This document shows, piece after piece, positions 47,222 to 59,497 of a stretch of 64,000 bases of DNA. The notes beneath the pieces were generated by a model that did not search any database, was not told where the DNA came from, and saw nothing but the letters and a program-made list of their open reading frames with translations. The position numbers were made by a program, and so were the translations under genes. Numbering within the stretch: position 1 is the stretch's first letter; each line of letters begins with the position of its first letter. The DNA is from Sipunculus nudus (lineage: Eukaryota; Annelida; Sipuncula; Golfingiida; Sipunculidae), in NCBI GenBank assembly GCA_026874595.1, contig CM049308.1:80770124-80834123 (forward strand), in the 5' to 3' direction.

Positions 47222-48073
47222 TGTAACCCTAGGCAGCGTGAAATGTCTAGGGGAATGAATAAAGAAGTCAGTGGTTTTTTGTTAACAAACAACTATAATT
47301 TATTCTTAAAACAACCCTAACATTACAATACACTAAATCAATACAATTATACAGTAAAACAGCGTTATAGCAACAACTCAATACAATCACATAGAAAATA
47401 ATGTGCACAGTATCTGGATACCAACACCATCACACCGATAGGTCCTTCAAATGTAAACTCTCGGAGAATGACAGTCCAGTGGAAAGTTCTTGTAACAACC
47501 CAGAAAGTAAACTGAAGTCCAAATGCATAAAGTCCAGGAGAAAGTCTTTGAAAATCTATAATTGCCGCATTCGTCGGATAAGGTCCTGACACACGCTTGT
47601 GCGTCCGCTGGAATCTGATCTGCTGTTCTCTCTTTGCCCTCTGCCGTGTTCTAAAACATAGCCCCTTTATATACCTTTACACCCAAAGCAGAGAATTTTC
47701 CACTTCTCGAACAGTCCATAAGATCTTGCACAACACAGTCTACACGCGTTTCAGGAATTCTCTAGAAAAATAGCGCAGTGTATCTCTATATACCAGGCTC
47801 ATCACGTGACCTACGACCAGGCGTGGAAACCCAAGGCCAACACGACAACGAGAGTTCAACCAGTACGGATTAAACATAGAATGTAATACGCGGCCAGACA
47901 CGAGTGCCACAACAGGAGTTACGCCCGCGTCACATGATAAAAAGAGCACCTGTAACAATATCGACAACGTTTAAAAAGGACATCGCTTATTCTTGACCAC
48001 GCCCAAAGAGTCGAATTACAGTGGAATTAAGACCACGAGGTCATATTGTTGATTTTACATTTACTGAGTTACA
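47222..48073 (-). repeat. Possible solo LTR
   Basis: Ends TGTAAC...GTTACA on the minus strand. Inside, in the right order, are TATATAAAGGGGC (47661-47674) and AATAAA (47304-47299), as in an LTR promoter and polyadenylation region. No primer site, internal part or clear target duplication is visible. Confidence 0.4.
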
Positions 48074-49716
48074 CATCTCCACATGATATGTGGCTCCATC
48101 TGTATTTTCTATTTAGGGCGGGGACCTGTTTCTATGTCACATTCTGTGTAAGAATCTCTTGAGCCATCTTTACATTTTCAAAATAGGCGGCTGTATTTGT
48201 TTGCTCGTGCTGTCCAAGGCACATGCAGTAAAGCCAACATATGTGACCTATGGGCAATGACGCTCAGTTTATGAACATAATCTTTGGCAAAAACTCTTGG
48301 CTTATAGTACTAAGTCTATCAACTAATAACTTGTTTAAAGTAGGGGAATTAAATTTAATGTTTAATACTAAAATGAAAGGCGAAGATTGAAAGCCGCAAT
48401 ACACTTTACGCAAAGAATAAATAACACAGAAACTTACAATATGTTAAAACATATTGATGATTTTTTTAAATACAGAATGTTTAAAATTAAAAATAGGATC
48501 GGTAGACAATAAGTACAGTACATTCAGAATAAGAAAAATGAATCGTCTCAATAAAACACATATAAAATCAGTTTTTCGTCTTTAATAAATATTTCTGTAA
48601 TTATAGAATAAACAGAACGCATTTTTATTGTTTAATATTTAAAGTTTAATTGTTTAAAACATCGTCCAATTCATATTTATTCATTTACTATCACCTATAC
48701 TAACACAGAGTTAAAAAAATACTGAAATTTAAATTATTAACATTTAAAATAGAATTTATATTAAATTCTTAAAATTGAACATGTCACATAACTGTTTCGG
48801 CACAATACAAATATGCTAGAGGAATGATATCTATGATAGTTTTAATATATAAAACCTAAAAGACTGGCAAACATTTTTTTTACATTTCTGACTTAGGTCA
48901 TAAATGTAAAAATAAATTTGAACCTGGTTATATTTTTCTTCAATGCCTCTCAAGAGTAGTAAAATACAGAAACACATTTAATTGCAATATTTCCTGGGTT
49001 TAACCACAGATTGTCCGGGCCACAGATTGTCCAGAAACCACATCTATACCTCCATCAACATCCAGGATCACCAGATCCGGAATATCACCGGCATCCTGAT
49101 CTGTGTGCCGCATTTTTAAAAGCAGGATATACATGAATCCAAAGGAGAGAAATGAATGTCACGGATCCAAACTCCATTGCTGAGTCGCAGGTCAGCTATG
49201 CTCCCCGGCCAGAACAAAGACGTTCCCCAATCAACGAAGACGGTATAAACATAATGGCCTTTCTATCAACGGTACCGCAGAGTTAGGTGTTAAATATAAG
49301 GCAGGCTCGTGATGATGCTTTGTGAAACTTAATTGAGATTTAATGACTGTCAGTGTATAATTCTAAGGCGTCACTCCTTGCATGGTTCACATCGTCAAGC
49401 ACCAGGTCTTGTATAGCAGTGTAAGTATACAGTCAGGCGTGGCCGTCATTAACCCTGTTCCGGCATATATACCTTAATGAACGTGATCACTGTACTGTAC
49501 TTGTGACCTGAGGATACCTCTTTAAGTGCCCAAACTGTCCACCCCGTTTTCATCCTCTCATGCGTCAAGGAAACGAAGAGCATCTTAATAAATCATCGCC
49601 CTCGGGTCAGCGAGCATTGGCGGTGCCCGGTTAAAGTCACTGAACTGTACAAATCCCCAAAAATTTTACGGAAAATATGAAATAAGGTCTTCAGACATAC
49701 TGCTGAAACTGAGGAA

Positions 49717-49872
49717 ATGGCTTCTGTCCGGCTGCTGCTGGCTACAGTCGTGGTGCTGGTGGCCGTGTCGGTTGGGTGGGGTAAAGTTTTTGACCCCGGA
49801 CACTTTTACCATTATACTTATTCGTCACACGTGGATACATACATTGGTAAACAGACAGTGCTGGTTGTAAAG
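49717..49872 (+). CDS. LLTP-like paralog, exon 1
   Basis: 52 codons, phase 0 end, donor AAG|GTAAGA identical to the other gene. ATG at 49717 has context GAGGAAATGG; an earlier ATG at 49677 reads to a stop after one more codon. Confidence 0.87.
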
Positions 49873-52800
49873 GTAAGAAAACTGTTATTTTCTGAGATGT
49901 TTAAAAAAAGTTATTTTACGCTGGTTGTTCGAACGAATTAATTATGAGGGTCAGTATGACTTTATACAATATGATCAAACAGTTTAATGATAAGATCCAG
50001 GCAGATTTGTTTATTAGTTAACTTTGGAGAGCATTTTTATCAATAATAATTTAAACACGTTTAAAGAAAGCCCAATGACTGCAGATGGTAGAAATTCGTC
50101 TTTAATGAGAGTAGTGTTATTCCTTGGTAAATAGCCCAAGAAATAGTGAAACAAATAAAATACAATTATAAGTAGGAAGTACAAGTTATAGGAAGCAGAG
50201 CTATCAAAGTGGAATCTGTAATAGTTACTGGTAAAAGGTAAAGTCTGTTGGGCTTTGCACCTGAGTCTAATGGCTCATCAGGCTCGAGCTTATTCAGGTT
50301 TATGTAGCGTTGAGCAACTTAGGGGTAAAACTCATCCTGGATGGGACGCAGGTTACCTTCCCAGTATTTACTGGTACCAGTTTCTATTGCTGGGTGGACA
50401 GAGGCACACATGCGGTTGGGATCTCAATTGCCCAAGGGTCTTGGCATGGAAGGGGTCGGACTCACGACCTCTCGATCATGAGCCCGGTACCTTAACCATA
50501 GCACTGCCACTCCATAATATGGACTAGTAACACCTGTATATTCAGGGAGAAGCCCTACATTTTCTTTTGAATCTGTCCTATATGACTTTAATATGAATAG
50601 GGTGCTTTTCGGTCATTTTGTGAATCAGATTAATCTAAAACCAGACAGTGTTAATGTTGAATTCGTGAAATCATACCAAATTCTAACCATGATACAATTA
50701 AGTGAAACCCTTGGGGCTTAAGGTCCCCGAATCGAACGCCCGACAGCGCCTTCAGTCCAAATGATGAGATCCTGATAGAATCATAGAAATTTGTTCGAGC
50801 TACAACTTGTACAAGGTATACGCCTTCTTTATTAACCCTAAAGTCTCTTGCATGTAATTGCTGAATCAAGCACGGATATTTATTATTTTGTATTATATTT
50901 ATTACATTATCATTGTAATTTTTTTCGCTCCTCCATCTTTTCTCAATAAAGAGAGTCATCCACATACAGGCCATGGAATTGTCCTTTAAGAAAAGCCCTC
51001 CAGACAGGCAGTGCCAGGCACACACCACTTGTTGCTATAGAGTGGTTTCAGTATATGTTTGTATCAATCTTATTACAGTTCTTTAATAATGTTAGTGAGG
51101 TTGTTGTTGGTGCGTATATACTAGTGTAGTTCATCATTGACGACTATGTTCTTCTTACCAGTCACAATCGAAAGCTTTCTGGATGCTAACTGACTGATCA
51201 AGTATTAGAGACCCATCAAGCTGGTACAGTACAGGTATCTGAGACACCTATTCCTAACCGCTTCCTAAGTCTGAAATTTGATAAAGAATCGAAAGAGTCC
51301 GTTAATAACCGTTCGCAAGATTTTAGGCGAAGATGCATGGCACTCGGCTTGGGGATCGTAGCTGCATCTCGTCTTCTCCATCGGTTGAATAGTTCGAACA
51401 GGGGGGATCGTAGCTGCAGTCTTCAGTACTTTATTCTTTTATCTTCTAATTTCTTTGTTGTTCCGCCCGAATGGGGCTCATTAGCGTGTTACACTTTTCC
51501 TCGGAGTATTTCTTTGTTTGACGATTCTGAATCATGAATACTTCTATTTAGTTCCCGTTGCACATGTGCTGGATTCACTGTAAATTATTTTGTTATGTCT
51601 TCATTGGTGGCAAAATGTCTTAATTTATCTGGTCAACCGCTGTCAGAAAGTCCTTCCACTCTTTTGTGAGAACATCATAGTTCTCAGGGTCCGATTCAGC
51701 CGTATCTGGGTAGTTACGTATAGCGGGCCCTGCAGTGTTTCAACCTTGCTGTTGTAGTCAATGCTAGTTCCATAAAGAAGTAGGATTTTTTCAGCTGTAA
51801 TAATGAGAGCGTGTTTAAGTCGTTCTGTGTAGACGTACATCCATTCATACTGCAGTAAGCTGCATGTGAAGATATACAGTATCTGAGTGATATTACTTTC
51901 TGGTTGCCAATATAACGTCGCATATCATGTTCATTAGCCCTGCCTGCATGGGCTTTAGTGTTTACGTTTGCTACTAAAAGGCCTAGAATTAAACCTGATT
52001 CCATGTACCGGTAGATGTAACTCAGTGCCAGCTTGAATCACTAAAAGATGAAATAGTCGGCTAAAGAGCCGTAATTTAATTATATAATTTGCCGCGAGTA
52101 ATTATATAATTTGCCTGTTGTAAGCGTTGCGACACAGCAAGAGAAAGTAAGATGGTTCTGATAGTGGGAGGAATTATGTTTTAACCATAACATCCACTGG
52201 GCCAGCCTACATGCACATTGGTGCTGAGATCCTTTTCGATCAGTAAGTTCAAGATGTTAACCAATGTGTGCCTTTTTATCCCGCACTTCCTTTTAATAAT
52301 CTACTTTACTGGCCTTCTGCAGGTCTCCCTCTGTATAATTTATAGGTGCATGCATTATACTCATCCATTTTTTTTCTCCTGTCAATAACCATTCGGCCAA
52401 TAACCCCATGAAGTGTTGCTGTGATGAATTTTATGTCATCCCAAGGAGCTAAAATTAATATATTCGTACATTCTGTGTAGTGTTATGGTGATATTGTGTA
52501 GTATTATGGTGATACTGTGTAGTATAGTATTATGGTTACACTGTGTAGTATCATTGTGATACTGTGTAGTATTATGGTGATACTGTGTATAGTATTATGG
52601 TGATACTGTGTATAGTATTATGGTGATACTGTGTGGTATGATGGTGATACTGTTTTGTATGAAGGTGATACCGTGTAGTATGATGGGGATACTGTGTATA
52701 GTATTATGGTGATACTGTGTGGTATGAAGGTGATACTGTTTTGTATGAAGGTGATACTGTGTAGTATGATGGTGATACTGTGTAGTATTATGGTGATACT

Positions 52801-53657
52801 GTGTAGTATTATGGAGATACTGTGTAGTATTATGGTGATACTGTGTATAGTATTATGGTGATACTGTGTATAGTATTATGGTGATACTGTGTGGTATGAT
52901 GGTGATACTGTTTTGTATGAAGGTGATACTGTGTAGTATGATGGTGATACTGTGTATAGTATTATGGAGATACTGTGTAGTATTATGGTGATACTGTATA
53001 GTATCATTGTGATACTGTGTAGTATTATGGAGATACTGTGTAGTATGATGGTGATACTGTGTAGTATTATGGTAATACTGTGTAGTATTATGGAGATACT
53101 GTGTGGTATGATGGTAATTCTGTGTAGTATTATGGAGATACTGTGTAGTATTATGGTGATACTGTATAGTATCATTGTGATACTGTGTAGTATTATGGAG
53201 ATACTGTGTAGTATGATGGGGATACTGTGTAGTATTATGGTAATACTGTGTAGTATTATGGAGATACTGTGTGGTATGATGGTGATACTGTGTAGTATTA
53301 TGGTGATACTGTGTATAGTATTATGGTTATACTGTGCAGTATTATGGTGATACTGTGTGGTATGATGGTGATACTGTGTTTAGTATTATGGTGATACTGT
53401 GTTTAGTATTATGGAGATACTGTGTAGTATTATGGAGATACTGTGTAGTATTATGGTGATACTGTGTAGTATTATGGTAGTACTGTGTGGTATGATGGTG
53501 ATACTGTGTTTAGTATTATGGAGATACTGTGTAGTATTATGGCGATACTGTGTAGTATCATGGTGATATTGTGTAGTATCATGGTGATACAGTGTAGTAT
53601 TATGGTGATACAGTGTAGTATTCTGGTGATACTGTGTAGTTTTTTGGTGATACTGTG

Positions 53658-53732
<75 letters not shown>

Positions 53733-56700
53733 GCGTCTGACTGCAATTGAAACTTATTGGGCTTTGCTAGGTACCAGCTATAGTAATGAGTTCACATGTG
53801 ACAGATATTACAACCAAGGAAACTGCAACTGACTGGACCCAGATTCCAATTTCAACATGCCTTTAAAAATAATTGCAACTCCTGCATTTCAAGTTAAATT
53901 AAAGTTTGAATCACTAGTCTTGTTTGATTTATATTTGAATTTCAAATCTTTCAATATTATTTAGAACAGTCTGCGCACTGCTTTGAAACTTCTTTTTATA
54001 TTCAAACGTTGAACTAAAAATAATACTATGATAATAATAAAAATGACACATGAAAAAAGTTATTGTTCTAGGATTTTTTGTCCCCCGCTCCGATTTCATC
54101 CAAATTTGGTCAGTGATTGCTCTCATGCATACCTTGGTCGGGATTGGTTTTGAAAATTCTGGCTTCTGTCTGTCTGTCACTTTGTCTGTCTGTCTGTCAG
54201 GTTTTCGTTTCCATGCGATAACTTTCCTAAATATTATCCGATATCATCCAAATTTGGTCAGTGATTGCTCTCATGCATACCTTGGTCGGGATTGGTTTTG
54301 AAGTGTCTGGCTTCTGTCTGTCTGTAACTTTGTCTGTCTGTCTGTCAGGTTTTCGTTTCCTTGCGATAACTTTCCTAAATATTATCCGATTTCATTCAAA
54401 TTTTGGGCAGATTTTGCTCTCATGCATACCTTGGTTGGGATTGGTTTTGAAGTGTCTGGCTTCTGTCTGTCTGTCACTTTGTCTGTCTGTCTGTCAGGTT
54501 GTCGTTTCCGTCCGATAACTTTTCTAAATATTATCCGATTTCATTCAAATTTTGGGCAGTGATTGCTCTCATGCATACCTTGGTTGGGATTGGTTTTGAA
54601 GTGTCTGGCTTCTGTCTGTCTGTCACTTTGTCTTTCTGTCTGTCAGGTTGTCGTTTCCGTGCGATAACTTTCCTAAATATTATCCGATTTCATTCAAAAT
54701 TTTGGGCAGATTTTGCTCTCATGCATACCTTGGTTGGGATTGGTTTTGGAGTGTCTGGCTTCTGTCTGTCTCTCTGTCTGTCACTCTGTCTGTCACTCTG
54801 TCTGTCCGTCCTTTATCAAGCATGAAAAACAACAAGACCCAAAGCGGAGGACATTAATTCCACGAATTTGTTTGTTTATATTTATCGCGGACCATTTTGT
54901 TTTCGGGGGAGGGGTTGGGAAATATACACCAAGTCCTGTAAATGTTGCTAATTTGTGTTCATATCGCTTATTCAGCTGACTTATTTTTAGGGGCGTCATT
55001 ATAGGGAGGGAGGACGTAATCATCCCTCCCCCATCTTCCAGTGAATAACTTTAATATATTTCAAATATATTTTTATATATATATACGGGCGGCCATCAGT
55101 TAACATACGGGAGTCGGGCGAAGCCCGCTTGACATGCATGATGGCGGGCGCCGTTCGATCTTCAGTCGATGATCATTCAGGCTTTCGATGCCCGCCCGAC
55201 ACCCGGGCTCTGCCAAACGTCCTGTCTGACGTCCTCCGCATGCACAAGAGGTCTTTTTTTAGCACCGAGGAATTTTTTAAGTATCTCAAAATGCCTGGGA
55301 TGTATAACTCAGGGATAAAATTTCTGAGTTGACAGAAGGAGCCCGGCCGGGGCCCGTACAAGCCGTCCGATGGCGGACCGTCACCAGCACGGAGTACGCT
55401 CGGAGCCCGTTCGACTTTGTAAAAGCCCGGATGGGATACGGGAGGGGGTCGTTCGAGTATCGTGTAGGTAGCCGCGCAGCTCTGCCGACCTCCGTCCGAA
55501 TTTTAAAGCATAAATATGGTCTAAAATCTTCGGATTGCTGCCCGAAAATCGATCGAATGTTTGCCGATGCCCAAGCAATCTACGGGCGAACTCTACGAGT
55601 TCTGCGACCCCAAATTTGCCTTTCGAAAAATCGCTGAATTTGGAAATGGTTTTGGTACCCTGTGGACGTCCGCCGGCCCCTAAAACTCGTAGAGACCCCC
55701 GCAGTGATCGAGCAAGAGACGTCGGATGGGTCGATTTTGTATAAGTGTTGGTCCCTTTACGAAAATTTTTAATCTATAAACGATTTATTATGTTTGGGCA
55801 TTACCGTAAAGCGGTTCAGTATGACGAAAAAATTTGCATTTCAGTTTTTTTTATCATTCGGTGGTAAGTGTCAGTGTATGCGTGAATTCGTATAAGGTTT
55901 GGACAGTCAAGGGGCAAAACCATCGTGGCTATAAGAATGCATGGTTTGTAGTTGTCTCTCTATGGCTGATGGTTTTCTCCGGGTTCTCCGAGTTCCCGCA
56001 GCCATTATGCATAAATACGTTTACAGACAACCGGACGCCACCGTCTGAACCATAGAGAGTGCCGCGATTAGTTATAATAATGACTGTGGTTGGTTTCATA
56101 TTCGTTGGGTTAATATTTCGTGATTTTCACTTTTTCAGTGTTTCGCGAAGGTTTTGATTTTCGCGATCTCATAATATAGAACATCTATATACACATAGTA
56201 TAAGAATAATTGTGTGGATTAATTAAATCAAATATTATGTGCACAAATCTTATTAACAAAAAAAAAACATTGTTCGTTAATGGCAGACAATTTTAAAGAT
56301 CTGATAAAATATAAAATACCAAATCCTTGAACATACACGATCCTTTTTTTTTTCATAATGTCACCCTTTTACTTTATAACTTTGCCTATGACGATGGGAC
56401 CACTTATTCACGATTGAATTATTTTCACGATGATTCCCCTTTCGCGAATATCGCGAATATGAAACCCTCGCGAACAAAGAGGCAACCAGTACAGTATTTG
56501 TACAATCAAAATAAATAAGTTTATATTATATTATGTTATATTATCTCTTTGGTTCTTTATGTGTCCGCATGGGAAATTATGGAGTTCCAGAGAAAACAAT
56601 AATGGCAGAAAACAAAATTATTATCGCGTTTTTACGACTAACAAAATCCTTTGTATTTTCTTCAGTTCCGGGTACGCCATGTTAACGACAGTGCAGACGG

Positions 56701-56889
56701 CCGTCATCTTCATCAGCTGTATGTAGATTCCATCACCCAGAGAGACCATGAGGGGCGCTGTGAGTTTAGCGTGGCGTCAATTTTTCTTCCAGGGTGGAGG
56801 GGATGACTTGCAGACACACACACACACCATCAAAATCACACACACACATATATATATATATATATAGCGTCTGTATGACACATTTCAAA

Positions 56890-56927
<38 letters not shown>

Positions 56928-58214
56928 AATACTTAATAACGTTTCAAATACATTAAAATTAATTATAAGGTTTTAGAAAATAAGGTATGTTTCCAATATT
57001 AGTTTAGATATGTAATATTTCATTGTAAACTCATAAATTGAACCAAATTCAACAATTCTATTTATTAATATATTTTCATTACGATATAAAAATATTATTT
57101 TCGGAATAGATGGGGTGGGATAATTTCATTGACCACCCCCCCCTTCCAAAAAAAGTGGGGGGGGGATATATACCCTAATCCCCCTATATTTACGCCCCTG
57201 GCATTAACAAATATCTGTGGTTTAAAATACAAAACCATTCCATGGCTGTATTATTCTCATGGTTTCTACATGTTGCCTGACCATTATAATCATGCATGTA
57301 AATGTTCCTAAAATCAAAGCTCATAGCCGAAAATTATTTATATTATTACTGACGTATTTGATATATATATGCTTAATTATTTTTTTTTGTATTTGTGTTT
57401 AAGAATTTAAGGCAGCTCGGTTGCTCTTTAAAATGTTACTAATAATTAAAAATCAGTTAAATGGTAAAGAGGTGTTTCCATATGCATATATATGCTTGCA
57501 AAATCGCTCATATATTTGTATGATTTTGTAACTGGGGTGTTTTCACGTGTTAGTCAACGTATATGGTGAAAAGTGTCACGCATATTGAGTCTGCGTTAAC
57601 TCAGGGATTCGTGGTAAATTATGTCACTTCACCATCTTTTTATAGGCCTGCTCGATCCACTGTACAAATACGTTTTTAAGTTCACGCATATATACGCGCA
57701 TATGGTAACACCTTTTTTTCACGCATATGCGCACACATATACGCATATACGCGCATGCACATGGTAACACACACATATATATATTTCACGCATGTACGCA
57801 CACATATATATATACTCATATACATGCGAAGCCCGTGCTAAAGAAGAGTTCTTAATCGACAGTACACTGTGTCTGTTCGGATACTCAGAAGGCGCGGGTT
57901 ATAGGAAGGGAAAGGACGTTAGTACTATTGCATGGATATCATGAATGAAAATCCTAATTAAAACATACACGCGGTTTTCCATTTTGAATCCCCAAATGGC
58001 CAAACACTATCAAAGAAGCATTTATTTTCCTCAGAAATATTATCAACTACGTAAGCTAAGGTGATCAGTTATGAAAATTTAAATATGTTATATCTGGATT
58101 TTCTGATCATATATATATTCCCTATAGCTGATTTAAAATATTTCACAAAGTTGAGCCTTATTTTTCTCTTATTTCAGTATATATCAACCCTAAGAAATGG
58201 GATCTGAAGAAACC
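49717..58214 (+). CDS. LLTP-like paralog, 5' part (exons 1-3), continues past right edge
   Basis: Exons 49717-49872, 56666-56759 and 58178-58214 repeat the first three exons of the minus-strand gene. Lengths are 156/94/37 nt against 159/94/37, and splice phases are identical. The joined reading has a signal peptide ending VGWG, then KVFDPGHFYHYTYS, exon 2 RHVNDSADGRHLHQLYV and exon 3 LYINPKKWDLKKP. Exon 1 after the leader matches at 23 of 30 residues and exon 2 at 27 of 31. No exon 4 equivalent (FLFTMTDKGYV) was found up to 64000, so intron 3 exceeds 5.8 kb or the copy is truncated. Clean splice sites and mostly conservative changes favour a working gene. Likely role is the same as the minus gene: secreted lipid binding. 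Confidence 0.78.
49873..52469 (+). other. Intron 1 of the plus paralog, left part
   Basis: Apart from the SINE at 50228-50516 I see no repeat or gene. A word GGGGATCGTAGCTGCA occurs twice (51352, 51405). Confidence 0.45.
50228..50516 (-). mobile_element. tRNA-derived SINE
   Basis: The minus-strand head has an A-box-like TGGCAGTGCTATGG (near 50506) and a B-box-like GGTCGTGAGTCCGACC (50455-50470) at tRNA spacing. A ~200-bp body follows, ending in TTTACCTTTTACC. It does not fold as a whole tRNA. Confidence 0.6.
52470..53660 (+). repeat. 21-bp minisatellite
   Basis: About 55 copies of TGTGTAGTATTATGGTGATAC, with variants (ATCATTG, ATGATGG, AAGGTG) and some units with an extra TGTATA step. It lies in intron 1 of the plus paralog and runs straight into a TA microsatellite. 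Confidence 0.93.
53664..53727. repeat. (TA)n microsatellite
   Basis: About 30 TA repeats directly after the 21-bp array. Confidence 0.95.
54070..54815 (+). repeat. ~149-bp tandem array with TCTGTCTGTC tracts
   Basis: Unit starts at about 54200, 54349, 54500 and 54650 (TCGTTTCC.TGCGATAACT), plus a partial first unit. Each holds CTCATGCATACCTTGGTTGG and a TGTCTGTC stretch. Non-coding. Confidence 0.9.
54987..55090 (+). repeat. Fragment of the GGCGTCAAT MITE family
   Basis: GGGGCGTCATTATAGGGAGG, then CCCTCCCCCATCTTCCAG and a TATATA run. One end only. Confidence 0.4.
55085..55745. other. GC-rich island of unknown nature
   Basis: Clearly richer in G+C and CpG than its surroundings, with short hairpins (GGGCGAAGCCC at 55117). 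Two overlapping readings of 67 and 102 residues on plus resemble nothing I know and lack a coding-like start or splice context. It may be a transposon fragment, a regulatory CpG island or a foreign piece. Confidence 0.4.
55746..56665. other. Intron 1 of the plus paralog, right part
   Basis: AT-rich, no recognised repeat or gene. Confidence 0.45.
56666..56759 (+). CDS. LLTP-like paralog, exon 2
   Basis: 94 nt, acceptor TTTTCTTCAG, donor T|GTGAGT. Reads FRVRHVNDSADGRHLHQLYV through HEGR. A MITE of the GGCGTCAAT family begins only about ten bases after the donor. Confidence 0.9.
56769..57200. mobile_element. MITE, GGCGTCAAT family, in intron 2 of the plus paralog
   Basis: Left GTGGCGTCAATTTTTCTTCC equals the inverted right end of the copy at 40603-40895 apart from small changes. 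The right end reads ATTTACGCCCCTG. Inside are CA, TATATA and G/C runs. It starts about ten bases after the exon 2 donor. Confidence 0.62.
57201..58177. other. Intron 2 of the plus paralog, rest
   Basis: Contains ACGCATATACGCGCAT-type short repeats (57680-57840). No gene. Confidence 0.45.
58178..58214 (+). CDS. LLTP-like paralog, exon 3
   Basis: 37-nt micro-exon, acceptor CTTATTTCAG, donor CC|GTAAGT. Same length and phase as 40918-40954 on the other strand. Confidence 0.88.
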
Positions 58215-59410
58215 GTAAGTATTATATAAGCTGGTCTTTAAACTGTTTCTATCATCAATTTATTCGTTTTCTCAGCCAGGCTAAGCAGTTCTTCGTCTTC
58301 TTCTCAACACAGACCCATGTAACTCTTTTTTTCTCTTGTTTCTCTTAATTCTTTTCAAACGGTTGTAAATCCATATGTAACCTAAGTTTAAATATGCGAT
58401 CACATTGATAAATCGCTTTAATGAAGCCTGTCATCCATTGGCGACTATATTTGTTGCTATATGTCACTAATCTACATAATAAGAATAAGAAACGATGAAT
58501 AATTAGTTGTCTTTTTTCTTCGTAGGCGAAACGCAAATGCAAATGGTTGACAATGCGAGGCATTCATGTAATTAGTCGAAGACAGTCTTAATTTTTGGCA
58601 CATGTTTATACCCTGCGGCTGTCGCGATTTGTCAGCTAAAATACAATTTCTTTAACCGTTCTACTGAAATCTTAAACTTGATAATTCTTCTAAAATGTCT
58701 TTTAAACAGTTTTACCCCTCAAAAGGTTCCCCGATATCGCAAAAAAATACAAGTTTAACGGGCCACGTATATATAGCGACATCTTATATATACTTTCATA
58801 CAATACATAAAAATATGACTAACAAAGAAAGGTTATTGTTGAATTCAAAGTCTCGTGTGTGGTTTAATATGTTTTTTTTTGGTATCTGGCAAGTTTTATA
58901 TACTATAAAAAAATCATTCATTGATTCTTAATTTTATTAGGTGTGTGTGTGTGTGAACATTATTCTGAGTTAGATTGGTCGCTCTCGGTGGTCTCTGACA
59001 AGACACCAGTTTGCAATTCATACATCCATACAATCGATTTGGAGACGTCTTGCTACATAATAAAGTACACAAGAGATGGAATACCTTATAATAAACTTTA
59101 CCTAATATGTGCATTAAGTTTGCAGCATTAAAAAATCTCCTGTTACAGCAGAGTGATATTGAACAAAAGAGGTGTCACAGCCCGTGAAAGGAAAACTCTT
59201 TTCTATCCTTGAATTATTTCTGTGTATGGTTCACTAACATGTGTGTATACATGACCTTGAACCCATTAAGGCCAGTCGAGGTGCATGGAGAGGATAGGTG
59301 CCCATGGCTGAATTAGTTTTGTCGAATGGTTGACCTGGCTCAACCCGTGGACAGTTTTACATTACAATAAAGGCGGCGTATAGCGACTATTCGATCGTCT
59401 ATAGGTATAA

Positions 59411-59412
<2 letters not shown>
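58215..59412. other. Start of intron 3 of the plus paralog
   Basis: No recognised repeat or exon. Confidence 0.45.

Positions 59413-59495
<83 letters not shown>
59413..59495. repeat. (TA)n microsatellite
   Basis: About 41 TA repeats. Confidence 0.95.

Positions 59496-59497
<2 letters not shown>

Larger units (their letters stand above)
45764..49716. promoter_or_regulatory. Divergent intergenic region between the two paralogs
   Basis: 3.95 kb separate the two start codons, so both promoters must lie here if neither gene has a distant 5' exon. A TATATATATA run sits 16-25 nt above the minus ATG, too close for a certain TATA box. The stretch also holds a dispersed repeat (about 46750-47045), a possible solo LTR (47222-48073) and an AT-rich block (48360-49000). 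I see no other gene in it. Confidence 0.5.

Noticed and set aside
50440-50520. Possible tRNA gene on the minus strand
   Set aside because: A- and B-box-like stretches are present but the stems do not pair as a tRNA and a long body follows; better read as a SINE.
50651-51028. 125-residue reading on minus in intron 1 of the plus paralog
   Set aside because: No recognised domain, no splice partners; looks like chance or an old repeat.
52876-53832. Long open readings (ILCSIMV and ILHSISI repeats) on both strands
   Set aside because: They arise from the 21-bp minisatellite, whose unit length is a multiple of three. Not proteins.
54050-54979. Several plus-strand readings with CLSVTLSVCLSG repeats
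   Set aside because: Translation of the 149-bp tandem array and its TCTG microsatellite.
55129-55637. Two readings of 67 and 102 residues in the GC-rich island
   Set aside because: High G+C makes long open readings likely by chance; no recognised domain and no splice context.
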